Program-made: the position numbers and the translations under genes
Notes under the pieces: model-generated
The model's input: the letters and a program-made list of their open reading frames with translations, nothing else
The model's database searches: none
Told to the model about the DNA's origin: nothing
Shown: piece after piece, positions 50,073-61,939 of the stretch
How the letters are laid out: the number at the start of each line of letters is the position of its first letter
How positions within the stretch are numbered: the stretch's first letter is position 1
Source of the DNA: Diorhabda sublineata
Taxonomy: Eukaryota; Arthropoda; Insecta; Coleoptera; Chrysomelidae
Reading direction: 5' to 3'
DNA: 64,000 nucleotides
Assembly: GCF_026230105.1 (NCBI RefSeq)
Contig: NC_079480.1
Location: 31,837,487 to 31,901,486 of the forward strand

Positions 50073-51375
50073 CACCGGCCGACATCATTTTCCTTGTTCA
50101 AGTTCTGATTATTTTTTTCCACTAATTTGGTAGTACTGATCACGAAATTATACCTCATTTTATCGTATCACATCAGGATTTTAAAAAAGTTAAGACATTG
50201 GCTATTTTTTGATTAAAATAAATTGAATTTTAGATTTTGGCGCTCTTTTCTCGAATCGTGCGACCTCTCGTGAGAAAATATATTAGTTGCAACAACGACA
50301 CACCCATTCGAAACAGGTTACATGCAAATAAACCTCTACAGTTACTTTGTTTATAAACTTTTTACTGAAATTAGTGTGTTTATTTAAAAAAATTTCTTAC
50401 GTTTTACTTTTAGTGTTTAATAAATTTTATGTATGATTTGTTGTTGAAAAACTGTTAAAACAACAGAATGTCTTCAAGAAAGTGTCATAATAATGCGGAT
50501 ACATTTTGTTATATTTGTGGAAACTTTATGACTTTAAAGCAAAAACAAAATCTCAAAGTAGTAACGAAAAACGTTATAAGAAAAAATTTAATTAGTCCTG
50601 AAAAAATTTTACTACCTCCGATTCATATCAGGTAAGTCAGTAAGATGATACAGTTCGTTAAAGCATTGGATAAAAACAATGCTAGTTTTGAATACCTGTG
50701 TAAAAAATTACCAAAATTATCTGAAACAAAAATTTAAGGAGTGTTCGATGGACCGCAAATCAGATCTTTGATGGCTGATGAAAAATTTGATGCCACAACA
50801 ATGAATAACACTGAATCAGATGCTTGGCTGCTAAACATCCCGACTATAAAAATAAGGTTGCAAACTTATTGGATAAGTATCAAAAATTGGGGTGTAATAT
50901 GTGCATAAAACTCCACTTCCTAGATTCACATGTGGACTTTTTTCCTGATAATCTTGGTGATTACAGTGAAGAGCTGGGAGAAAGGTTTCATCAGGACATA
51001 AAAACTATGGAGACAAGGTATCAAGGTCGATGGAATGTGAATATGATGGCCGGATTACTGCTGGTCACTGACACGTGATATTATTACTAAAGTTACTCAC
51101 AAAAAAACTACACCCAGACGTAATTTGTCACTCTAAATAGTCCTGTAGCATTGTCTAGACTCAATGTTTTCTTTGTAAATGTTCAAATCTATGTTTTTGT
51201 AATATGATTATTGATTTTTTCTTTAAATTTTCAAAAAAATGCTTTTTTCTTCTTTTAAAAAAATCTGATGTGATAGGACAAATATGTAGGTGTTTTTGTG
51301 TTTAAAATAGTATAAATTGGTGATATTTGTGGCTCAAATACAAACTTTCAAAAAATCTTTATTTGTCGGCCGGTG
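50073..51375 (+). mobile_element. CYIC zinc-finger element copy 2, with CACCGGCCGACA inverted ends
   Basis: Left CACCGGCCGACA (50073) and right TGTCGGCCGGTG (ending 51375) are exact 12-bp inverted repeats flanked by TA on both sides; TATCACATCAG recurs inverted about 100 bp inside each end. The interior codes for the same family as 21.7 kb: ADTFCYICGNFMTLKQKQN at the N-terminus, an internal deletion, then MIQFVKALDKNNASFEYLC, GPQIRSLMAD, DKYQKLGCNMCIKLHFLDSH, VDFFPDNLGDYSEELGERF and HQDIKTMETRYQGRWNVNM. The longest intact frame is 50824-51078. Several stops precede it. Confidence 0.75.
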
Positions 51376-53189
51376 TAATATTATAGTTTAGATATAAAAT
51401 TACGGTATAAAAATTCATAAGAGACATAAGATTATTAAAAATGTGCGTCTAAAAGTTTGACGACATACTTTATTTGAAGTTTTGGCTACACTTTGACCTT
51501 TATCAAAATATTCGGTTGACGAGGTTCTAATGCATGAACAGATGATTCGTATTATGATTTGGTTTATTATTGTAAAGTGTGCAAATCGAATTATTGTTGA
51601 CATTTGTCAGTTCGCGTTGGAAATTAATATTTGCAGATGCACTTATAGCGGCGAAACTTCGCAATTGTTCAAACAGCGTCTATCATTACACATGAATGAT
51701 CGTTGAGTAGATAGAAATTTATGTTCGACCGTTAAATGTGAATGCGACTTATTAATTAAACTACTAATTAAATATCAAATAGTATTCAAGGTCAATTGAA
51801 CCGGCAGAATTATGCATATCCACTATTTGTTGCATGAAATTTTGTAAAAATGAAATAGCGTCCAAGTTGAGCGCCTTATCTTGTTCATACCGTCCAAAAT
51901 TAGAGATTGCTTTGATTGTTGACCACTGTCGTTAACTTTCGAACTGATTCAAAGAACAAATTGAGAAATTCTGTTTAGGTACGCATGACGGTCATACAAG
52001 GTTAGAACTGGAACCTAAAGATGTGATATTGAAATATATATGCCGAAATAATGTTTTACGAGTTTTAATAGGACGTCCTAATATCAATACCTTATTACAT
52101 AATAATACGTCATTAGAGCTGCACTTTGTTTCGTCTACAGGGTGTAATATTTAGTATGAATCCCTCAATTACTTCATCTAATACCAGTCCTGTAATTATT
52201 AGATTTAGCTAATATCAACCACATTCTTGATGGTATCTGAAAAATTCAAAAAATCAAATGAGCTGCGTTGATCCCACAAATCACACTGTAAATTAATGAA
52301 GATAAGGAGTTGATACTTTTTTGTAGCCTCACGATATCCTCCCCAAAGGACTCTACTAATGGTTAAAGTATGTAAAGCTTGGTCAACATTTCACATAAAT
52401 TCTTGTTTTGTGAAGCATTCGGCAAATATTTTTGTGACCCACTATCCGAAAGTTGTCAATTTTTAATCGAATGTCAGATGATTTGCGGCACTTTGATGAT
52501 GCATATTTACTATTTGTGTCGGTTGATTTTAGTCTTTCTTGCTCTGTGTTGTACTTTTTTGTGTGCTTTTCAGTATCACCTTATGACTAAATTAGAAGTA
52601 AAGAATAAATGTACCGTTTTCGTTATTATGAATTACCTCGTTACCAAAAAGAATGCTAATCAAAGAGTCTGTACTTAAATAGAACGCCGTAGCTACGAAA
52701 TCAAAATGTCATTATTTAGAAATGCGACGTACAAACTCAGCATCAAAATATAAATCATTACGCAATAATTTTCTTTGTTTCATTATTCCTTTTTGCGGCA
52801 AACATTTTTTGCGCTACATCGTTGTGACGTACAAGAAAAGAACTTATGTCAGAAGTGGACACTCCTTTTAGTTCCACATGACTTCACCTGTATGAGAAGA
52901 GACCTCAAATTAAGTTAAAATAGAATAAAATATTAAACAAAACAAGAAACAAAAAGTTAATATAAGAAAGGTGACTGAAGAGGTAATTCCACTGCTTTCG
53001 ATGCTTTGGACTTTTGAAGGAATTATAAATTCCACTTCCGAAACTTTATTTTTAAGAAACTTCATTCACAAAAAAAAGTTCCAGTTTTATGAATGTTGAA
53101 CTAATCTCAACTATTGAATTAACAAAATTCGTTATAACGGTATTTACAATAATTTTTTGTGCTAATAAAGCTTCGAAAGTTAAATATAT
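51376..53189 (+). other. Interval without firm genes; weak GIY-YIG-like trace at about 51630-51710
   Basis: At 51628-51705 one frame reads NICRCTYSGETSQLFKQRL then SLHMNDR, recalling the YVGET...R..EH segment of the GIY-YIG-like endonuclease of Penelope-like elements. The 99-codon ORF at 52379-52678 is Cys-rich and hydrophobic with no recognised domain. Confidence 0.3.
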
Positions 53190-53192
53190 ATA

Positions 53193-53298
53193 TTTGGCGC
53201 AGTCGTAGTAGGATTCGTACGAATTTTACGCTTAGTACAATGAAACACTCGACTACGTATTTCAATACAGAAGCGCGAACATTTACGTTTTCTTTATA
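53193..53298 (+). mobile_element. Gypsy-type leader, copy 2, interrupted by a foldback element
   Basis: TTTGGCGCAGTCGTAGTAGG, ACTACGTATTTCAATACAG and GCGAACATTTACGTT align with 26155-26245. The homologous stretch stops at the TA where the long-inverted-repeat element begins. Confidence 0.55.
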
Positions 53299-54735
53299 GG
53301 CCAGGGCACTTACGAAAAAAAGGGCTTTTGATGACAAAATTAATAGTAGAAAAAAAACAAAGCCATCGGGTTCTAGGGGTTGAATAAAAGTTATGTGCAT
53401 GAAATTCAACATTTTTTGTCTATGCTTTATTTTTTTAAACAATAAAAACACCAAAAAATCGGTACAAATTTTGTTTTTTGCGTTTTGCGCTGAACCTATG
53501 CAAGAGTCGTCTTGGTTACTGTGGACAATGTTGTAGAAAATTTTTCATTTTTAAAATTTTTTTAATTTATTTAATTTTAAATATAAAGGTTTCTTATTCA
53601 TTGAAAACTGAGATCTCGATAAACTCAATCAATACTCTAAAGATGGGCCCTGTGGCCCTAATAGTTTTTGCAAAATGGCAATTAAACCATAAGAGGCCCT
53701 TTTTCAAAGGGCCATTCTTGCTTACCAGATGGTTCTATCATCATTTGAAAAGTCGCGTTGGAAAGAAGAAGAGTTGAACTAAAAATCCTTCATCTTAGTT
53801 TTTCGAATTTTTTGTGGCCTCAAAAAAGTGTTAAAAAAAGGGGTAAAGTAGGGAAAATGAAAAGAAGTAAAGACGGCGCTCTCAAAAATGCTCCGGCAGA
53901 CTTCAAATCTGCGGAGCGCTAAAAAATATTAATTATCTCAGTAACTATTGGGCTGATTTTGATATTTTTCTTTTTACTGGGCTAACTCGTTCAGCTAAAA
54001 TTAGCTGCCACATTAGTTTTTTGCTAAAATTAATTGTCCCCTCTATAAATTTTGCAATTTTTTGTAAGACTTATTTATTAACTAAATAAACAGTTATTCA
54101 TACTGGCATAAAATACTTTGCATTCTAGGTGAAAATACTTCGTATTTACCGCTTTACTTGAATGCATGCATATGTTTCATAAAACACATTAACACTTTTT
54201 TGAGGTGACAAAAAATTCAAAAAAACTGAGATGAGGGATTTTTAGTTCAACTCTTCTTCTTTCCAACGCGACTTTCCAAATGATGATAGGAGCAAGAAAG
54301 GCCCTTTGAAAAAAAGGGCCTCCTATTGTTTAATTGCCATTTTACAAAAACTATTGGGGCCACAGGGCCCATCTTTAGAGTATTCATTGAGTACATCGAG
54401 ATCTCGGTTTTCAGTGGATAAGAAACTTTTATATTTAAAATTGAGATAATTATAATAATATAAAACAAATAAAAAAATTTCTCCTTTCGGTCAAATTATC
54501 TAAGCAACAAATTATCGAAATTTAATTTTTCAAATTTCTACAATACTGCCCATAGTAACAAAGACGAGTTTTGCATAGGTTCAGCGCCAAACGCAAAAAT
54601 CAAAATTTGTACAGATTTTTTGGTGTTTTTATTGTTTAAAAAAATAACGCATAGACAAAAAATATTGAATTTTATGCACGTTACTTTTATCTAACCCCTA
54701 GAACACGATGGGGTAATTTCGTTAATGCCCTGGCC
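53299..54735 (+). mobile_element. Foldback-type element with about 540-bp inverted arms
   Basis: Left end TA|GGCCAGGGCA and right end TGCCCTGGCC|TA. The left arm (to about 53840) and right arm (from about 54197) are reverse complements over almost their whole length, including GATGGGCCCTGTGGCC / GGCCACAGGGCCCATC and CGCGTTGGAAAGAAGAAGAG / CTCTTCTTCTTTCCAACGCG. The centre of about 360 bp is unique. The matching ORFs at 53478-53777 and 54247-54468 are the same arm sequence read from each side and are not genes. TA flanks suggest TA-targeting insertion. Confidence 0.85.
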
Positions 54736-54737
54736 TA

Positions 54738-57700
54738 TCAAGGGACAGGGACTTCAGATCAGAGCCAAGTCTCACTAATCTAGCAATTTTTCCTTTTTTA
54801 CCCTATCCTTATCAATCAGTTGAGTAAGGAAATAATTTTATTAATATTTGAATATTAATTATTTATATGAACAATTTAGATAATTTATTAAGAACATTTA
54901 ATAAATTGAATATAAAAAAAGTCAAACAGAAACCAGATTTCAGCTTAGAAAATAGTTTTTTATAATTATCTAGAAATGCAGTAACCCGCGGCTACGAGGT
55001 ATCGGTTCTAGGCCACCGATACAAGATCATATTTTAAATTTCTTCAACTATAATTTGTTATCTAGGAAATTAATTATAGTGCCTTTCCTATTTCTCCTAT
55101 TCTACTATTATTTTCACATTATAAGGATGTTAATTGAGCGCTTGACAAGATTAATTCCTTAATTAAAAGGCTCTAAGAAGTAATCACTTTCCGATTTTGT
55201 TTAAGATACTGTCAAGTAAACGTCCTGTGCTGGATTAAGATTATAAAGATGAACTCTTTGTAAATTATCTGTTCCATATAAGCGAAATTAATTGAAAATC
55301 TATTCACAAAGCTTTTATTGACTGAAAGAAAGAAATATATTAAATTCCTTCTGCTTTTCAATATGTAATATAGAGCAATTTTGAATTATTTAAATTCCTT
55401 TCAACTATTCGGTCTGTAAGCATTTCGGTTGACTAGAAAAAAAACAAGAGAATGTGTATGCAGAACCAAACGTTGATAGACATTAGATTTAACGCTTTCC
55501 GCAAAATACGACGGTTGGGTCGAAGCATATTAACTAAGTTAGGTCAAGTTGTCACAGTTATTCAATAGTATCCAGTTTAATTAAATGCAGTAAGTATCAT
55601 AGGGCTGTTTACTTGGCAATTTGCAAGGATTAATTAACTTCACAGTTCGTTATCTCTTTTGACACCATTTAGAAATTATTCACTACGATTTTTTAAAGAA
55701 AAAATTCATTATACACAATTTGTAAATAACGTATTTTTCAAATTATATGAGAACATGTAATATTGGATGACAGGAGACTTAGAGGCAGCCTCCAGATTTG
55801 TAATACGGGGCTAGTTTACAAACTACAAACCGGCTTTTTCACAAGCAGCTCGTAAAATAGTCCAATTAAAGACCTTTATAGACCTTCATGGATTAGTTTG
55901 AAATTTTGACAAAAGCTAAAAAATGATGTATATAACAAACCTGATTTGGTGCCAATATATGCTTCTACCCCAGGTTTGAATGCCACCCTTACTCGAGGAT
56001 GGAAATTTCGAATTTCAAAATCGATAGGGAATTGAATTTTATGAAGAAAATGTTGAATGAAGCTTTTTATTTAACTCAATAATTTCTGAGTTATTCGCGA
56101 TTGAAAGTTATAAAAAAAATCATGTTTTTCAAAATTTTTTCACGAAAAACTCGAAAATTACTCATTTTCTGAAAAAAATTATTCCCATCAAAATTGAAGC
56201 TTATAAAAAAACAAAGAAATTAGTCAGTTTAAATTGAATTTTTTCAATAATATTCTTCAACTTATGAGTCACTAGTAACCAATTTTTTCTTTTTCGTAAA
56301 TTAATGCAGAGGTTTGAGCTCAAAAAACGGAAAACGGAAAATCAATTTTTCATAAAAGTAGAAGAAGAAATAGACGAATTAGAAAGTTAAAGTTGAAATA
56401 TTAATGTATACTTTAAAAATCATGGCGATTTTACACTTAATTTAATGTTAGGAAATAAATATTTTTTATTGTCATAAAAGGTTTAATATTTATAGGGGGT
56501 GAAAATTGTAGAAATATTATATCAGAAGCAACAATTCATTTTCTTAACGGAATCCATTACTTCAAACTTTCAAAACATTTTTTCCCTAATTTTTGTGATG
56601 AGCGGTAGTTTTTGGGGGTTGATTAAATTAAAAACTTATGTATCAGGTTTGTTATATTTGATTTATATATTTTTTCTACTCAAAATTGAAAATAAAATGA
56701 TTTCGTACTGTATTAGGGTAGATTTTAAGGGTAGTTACATATAAAAAATAGAAATATCACTTACATTGTAAAAAAACAACAATCATTTCACATGTTTGGA
56801 CATGTTTTTGGTGATTGCACTATTAAAAATATTGAGGGTTAGATTTCTTATACTTGAAGAAAAAAATTCTCCCATTACGATCCAAAATAAAAATAAAAAT
56901 AAAAATCATGTTTTTTAACACATTTTTTAAATAATCTATGTATGAGGGGTTGTTTTTAAGGGTAGGTGAGCTGTAAAATATCAAAATATCAAAGTCATGA
57001 TACAAAACAATCGACATTCATTATATTTGAACATAATTATAGCCCATTACTGCTTTAATTCATTAGTTTTCAATTTATTGAAGTAAGGGGTGATTTTTCC
57101 CCCTTAAAAATAAAAAGCATACTTTACGATCAAGTCAGAGCAATGAAGATGTCAGAGGAGCTGGTTCTAGCAGGAGTTGCAACAAAACGCGAAACGGAAA
57201 GTGCATAAGACAAACCGTGGATGGGAAGACGTACTGATTAAGGTGCATCAAATACTTTACTGAAAGAGCTGAAGAACGAAGATCCTGCGGCGCCTAACAA
57301 ATGATTTTCTTTCATTTTCTTTCGTTTAAAACTCGCATCCCTCAACGATTTGTTGCTGTAGTCTTCATCTTTAATGCTCCACAATGTAGGAAATTGTTGG
57401 TATACTTGTAAAAACAATGAAATATTACTAGTGCTTCACATCATTTTCACGACAGGATCTAGTTAGGACACTATAGGGAAACCACCAATAACTTTTCACA
57501 TTAACCTAACCTAATTAACAGCAGACGGCAACAAGTGGTTTCAACACGCCAGCTAGTTGGCTACCGAGCAAGTGGGAAGTTTGTGTGTACTCAAGTATTA
57601 GCGCACCCGCCGACGAGCCGGCTTGTTAGCTTGTAAACTCGCCCTGTGTACTTGAGCCTTTAGATTACGTGCTGTAAATTTACGAAAGTCATATACAATG

Positions 57701-57764
57701 ATATTGACAATATTGTAGACTACAGCTGAAAGAAATCATAGTCTTGAGTGTCTAAAACATCGGT
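54738..57764 (+). other. Long interval without recognised genes
   Basis: AT-rich. Only unassigned repeat-like text was noted: CGAAAAACTCGAAAATTAC at about 56142, a GACCAAGTCAGAGC-like block at 57130-57300 with LINE-like composition, and GCACCCGCCGACGAGCC at about 57602 within a GC-richer block. Confidence 0.4.
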
Positions 57765-59110
57765 TGATAGGTTATGTAGCTCTTCCAATATCAATTGCAG
57801 GTTATAAAAGCCCTTGCCGACAATTTTGTTTGATCTACCATAGGCCTAGATACTTCATTTTATGAATTTATTGTTTCTATTAATACTTCTCAAAATATGT
57901 AGATCTTATGCGAGAGAGAATTCGTTAAAAGGCAATCGAATAATGATAAATTGGACGGCATTATTTGCTGTTATTTAGACAGATGCACTTAATTGTAGTC
58001 CTACTTGGAACTAAGAAAAAAATCATCATTATACCTCCTTAACTTGCTACAACTGAATATCAAATTATAAAATATAAATAGTCGAGTAAAATGTAATGGC
58101 GTTTGGTTTAAGCAGGCTACCAGACGTGAACTCCTTTTTGTACCTAATTCGTTTTATTTTTCTAGAAAACGAAATTTCAGAGCAAAAACCATGAAGTAAA
58201 ATAAATTCGTTGCAAATAAAACAGAAGAAAAAAAAACATTTCGATTCCAAAGTATCTTTATAAATAATCATGGTAGTCATCTATGATTGAATTATGAAGG
58301 ATTATATAGAAGGTGATACCACTTAATTATCTTCTTCTTTGATGACATATGCAACAAAGTTTTTTCAAAACTATTGGCGGTCTGCTGCTAGAACTTTCTT
58401 TACGTCTTTACTCAGTTCTGGAGACTGATTACATTTTCGAAATTCTGATTTTACGTTTGATCATATTAATTCTATAGGGTTGAATATGCAATAGTAAAGA
58501 GGTAGTCTGAAAAGAGTATGACCCTGCTCTTTGCACATCTTGTCAATATAATAAATTCTCTCTAACTTTAGACCTTCAATAAAAGTAAGCAATTCTTTGT
58601 TTGTTGGGCCTTTTTTACGATATTCTCCTTATATAAACTATAAATTGTCCTATGTATAAAATCTTGAGTAGTTTTGTCAACTGATTTTAGTTTTTTTTAC
58701 ATGTTTTTCGGTTCTGTAAATGATCCACAGCAACCCCTTTCGTGACTTGTTTTGTTTGTATGTCTAATTCTTTATCATTAAATTCATACCTGTCTTTATA
58801 CGCCATATTTCTATTTATTTGAAAAAAATAAATAGAAAAAGAAATTGTGTACATATGTCTTCCGACAGCCTCGGTCAATAGAAATACATTTAAGTTTACG
58901 ATTCGATGTTTTCATTAGTATACAGTGAAGATAATGAGTCCCCATGGACTGACGGTTTGTTAGATGTTTACCGAATTTTATATGGGGAGTAAACGTTATT
59001 TTTCATTTCTTAATTTGGTATGAGTGCCGTGCTTATTACTGAAATATTGATTGTTACTCGCTCTTCTGCCATTAATATTGGAAGAACTATACAACAGTGT
59101 ACTTCATGGT
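57765..59110 (+). mobile_element. DNA transposon copy B (shared with 40556-41400), retaining transposase remnant
   Basis: Collinear with copy A at both flanks. The extra central segment 58280-58625 encodes, on the minus strand, a transposase C-terminus. Each copy extends the other, so the element is at least 1.3 kb. Confidence 0.75.
58280..58625 (-). pseudogene. DDE transposase C-terminal remnant in copy B
   Basis: YRKKGPTNKELLTFIEGLK, YIDKMCKEQGHTLFRLPLY, FNPIELI, VKSEFRKCNQSPELSKDVKK. Matches the conserved 'GHTVLRLPPYHPDLNPIELIW..VK' block of a Tc1/mariner-related DDE family in insects. The PDLN Asp/Asn position is changed to IFN and stops follow, so it is inactive. Confidence 0.8.
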
Positions 59111-59415
59111 TCACTGTTTAAGAAGTTATGGGTTTACGTTGTGGAAAACTTGGTTGTTTGCTAAAACATCTCTTGGTGCCATTTCATTAACTCAAAAATG
59201 GGAATAATTAACCTCTACTTCGACTCAAAGCTAGTCGACTAGTAAATATCACTTCTGTCATGCCTATATTCATTGACGACTCCTGAGGTTAAGACATTGT
59301 TTTGTAAAATTTTGAGGCGTTAATTTACTCACAATTCAAACCAACTTTGCATGGTGACGCCTTCGTCATCAAAACAGTTTGACAGATAATTGAAAATATA
59401 AGGTTTTTAGTCATC

Positions 59416-59760
59416 ATCTGTCAAGGATTCCATCTTCCTTGTTATTCGGTTTGAAAAAAGTGTACACAGAATGTTTATATTGAACACACTGTTTACACCA
59501 ACACACTGATGCGCGCTTCGACGAGACTGAAGACTGTTTACACCACCACTACACCAACAATCACAATTACATTGTATGACGCGCGTTTCGATAACCAATT
59601 TATCGTCTTCAGATATTGAGGATAAACTTCATTTCTTACCTTACCGTAAACAGAGTATACAGTTTGAATATCGCCAACGGTTCCAGAAATACCAACTTAC
59701 AGAATGTTTATTTCGTCGACGAACGCACTTTCTACGTCTTAAGACTCTGAAGGTAAACTA
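59416..59760 (-). repeat. PLE-type repeat with tandem hammerhead-like motifs
   Basis: On the minus strand three related modules follow each other: a decayed one at about 59750 (TTTACCTTCAGAGTCTTAAG), the well-kept one at 59616-59574 and a core-deleted one at about 59535 (CAGTCTCGTCGAAGCGCGC). GTGTAAACAGTGTGTTCA follows, as in the copies at 7.1 and 28.4 kb, and CGGTTCCAGAAAT.CCAACTTA is shared with 28.3 kb. Tandem pseudo-LTR-like units are usual for PLEs. Confidence 0.6.
59574..59616 (-). ncRNA. Hammerhead-like motif, copy 3
   Basis: CTGAAGA, C, GATAA-ATTG-GTTATC, GAAAC, GCGC, GTC with stem I TAT/ATA. Relative to copy 1 (GTCT/AGAC) the second stem I pair changes from C-G to A-T on both sides, a compensatory change. 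Confidence 0.55.
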
Positions 59761-60479
59761 TCAGCTGTACAAATTTATATTCATAATTCTATATGATTTT
59801 GTATATCATCTTAGTGATAAAGACCGTGGAGATAATGGTGAAATAATCAGAATTTTACGGGGTATTAAGCATTTTTATATTAAAAATCACGGGCAAGGTT
59901 TTACGGTAATACAACAATGAAATTCAACCCTCCTTTTAATCGACTAATCTAATATTTCAAACCGATTTGATTTATTATATTTTTTTCATCTTTCTGTTGA
60001 TTACATTCTCTGTAAAGGGTTTATATTTTAATTCGCCGAATTCCGAATAAAAACTCCCAAACAAATGCCTGGAAAATTTGTATTCCCGCAAATACGCTCT
60101 CTTGCCTTTTGTGATTAATGGTATTTTGAAAAAATAATCAAAAATTATATTACATGTTACCTGATTAGAGATAAAAACTTTTTTGTTTGCTTTAGAACGT
60201 GACGAGTTTTCCCATTATTTCTTATACAAATAAATACAATATCCTGAATAATTATTTTAATCCCCGTATTTCTGGCTAATAAATTTCTTTAAAGCATTAT
60301 GAGAAGGCATCGTCATTATATTTCTCTTCCAACTTCTTTCTTGTTCTCTTGTATATAAGTATGAGTTAGGTGTAGAGACTGATTTTCCTTTCAGTCGACG
60401 ATCATCCATTACCGTTTTGTGGATTTTCTTGTGACCTCGTACTAATTCGAACTTATCTCGAATACGAGAAAAGACATCA

Positions 60480-60800
60480 GAAAATCGTCATATTCTTCGG
60501 CTACTTCAATAGTAACGCCACCAGAACTGCAAAGACTAGTGGAGTACTGTCAGAGAAAGAAGCTGCCAATACTCCTAGGATGACATGAAAACACACAAAA
60601 CACTGTTTGGGGAAGCGAGGACAACATCATTGGAGTTGAAAGTAAATAACCTTAACATCAACATTCGTTACAGAGGTAAAGGATGAAACTTTGGACATAA
60701 CTATAATAACGGGTGAAAAACTGAAGGATTTCGAATGAGTTGACTATTATTGATCATATTCAGACTAACGATCGTTTCCACTGAGCCATAACACCGATAT
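60480..60800 (+). pseudogene. LINE apurinic-type endonuclease fragment
   Basis: PPELQRLVEYCQRKKLPILL, then frameshifted VWGSEDNIIGVE, TFVTEVKDETLDITIITGEK and a decayed 'SDHR' (SYSD then stop). This matches the 'L..Y...K...ILG.D.N.H...WGS...N..G' to 'P TFV...R.E..DIT' part of R1/jockey-type LINE endonucleases. Confidence 0.75.
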
Positions 60801-61939
60801 TCAAAGCAAAATGTTGTGTTGTTCATAAATCTCTTTTAGATGTATCAGATTATTGGATTCAAGATGATTGTTCAAAGAAAACGAGGTATCTAAAAGATTT
60901 TGGTCGTACGAGAAAATCACTTTGAAATATAAAATGTATGTATTGGTTTTTTATAGTGTTTTCTCTGGGCTCGTATGAAAAGTTCACATTCTCTGATTCC
61001 AAACTCAACTTGATTGAATAGAGTTCTATGAAAGTATGTGTATTACAAATGCAAACATGCATAATGTTATTCAAGTTCGTTTCGGGAAAAACCTTCACAC
61101 TCCTTGAATCAGTCCTCTGGGTTTTTCTTTTCCATTGTGAAACGGACAATGTAAGTTTATTTCAAAGAAAATAGAAATGGTTGAATGCAGTGGAAAATAG
61201 CAAATGCTTATTATTTACAATATATAAATTCAATCGCACTAACCAAACAAAATATTTACTTCAATCCTTTCAGTTGTGTGATAGTTTTATACGTGTAGAA
61301 GTTAAATATCCTTTTATTAACTTAATTATAAGAGATATGAAGACAAGTAAAAAAGTCGCACTCTCGGCGCGAAAGACTATAAAATCTATAAAACTAAAAC
61401 AAGAAGAATGTCAATAATATAAATAAATTGATAATAATGAATATTTTTATAGGTTATGAGATTAACATTTAATACAGGAAAATTTAAGTCTGGGAAGTTG
61501 GTAACACTTTACGATGTTGTCAAATTAACAGTGTGTCCGTGTCCGGATAATTGAAAATGCAGATTTGGACTCGATTTTAGACTTATTCGCATTATAATAT
61601 AAATAATATACTCCAACTCAACTCTTTTATCAATATATACAACGTAAACTAAGGATTTTTAAACAAAAAACAGCAAATAGTAATCACAGAACACAGAATT
61701 ATTACTGCACTGTATATTTAAGGATACTGACAAAAGAAATCATTTTTTTTTTACTCAAGACTACTACAAACAGGTTTTTTCGCAGTTAAATCCCTTTATT
61801 AACAAACACTCAATGGGTTCACACTCAGCTTGACGCTCTAGCTACTTCATAGCTTTTTCCAAACAGGTAGACACCTCATCTAGTAGGTTGGAACATAGTT
61901 TTCTACTTCAGTGTCTTTTCCATCCTCCCCTTCTTCTCC
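60801..61939 (+). other. Interval without recognised genes
   Basis: AT-rich. The ORFs at 60859-61149 (-) and 61181-61417 (+) have no recognisable domain. Confidence 0.4.

Noticed and set aside
53478..54468. Two ORFs on opposite strands with nearly the same peptide (TLKMGPVA.IVF.KWQL)
   Set aside because: They are the two arms of the foldback element. Identical text arises from the inverted repeat, and the peptide has no known family.
59576..59920. 114-codon plus ORF
   Set aside because: Overlaps the hammerhead-like repeat in antisense and has no domain; similarity to the 7.0-kb minus ORF comes from the shared repeat.
61181..61417. 78-codon ORF as a small gene
   Set aside because: AT-rich composition only; no domain, splice sites or poly-A context that would support it.
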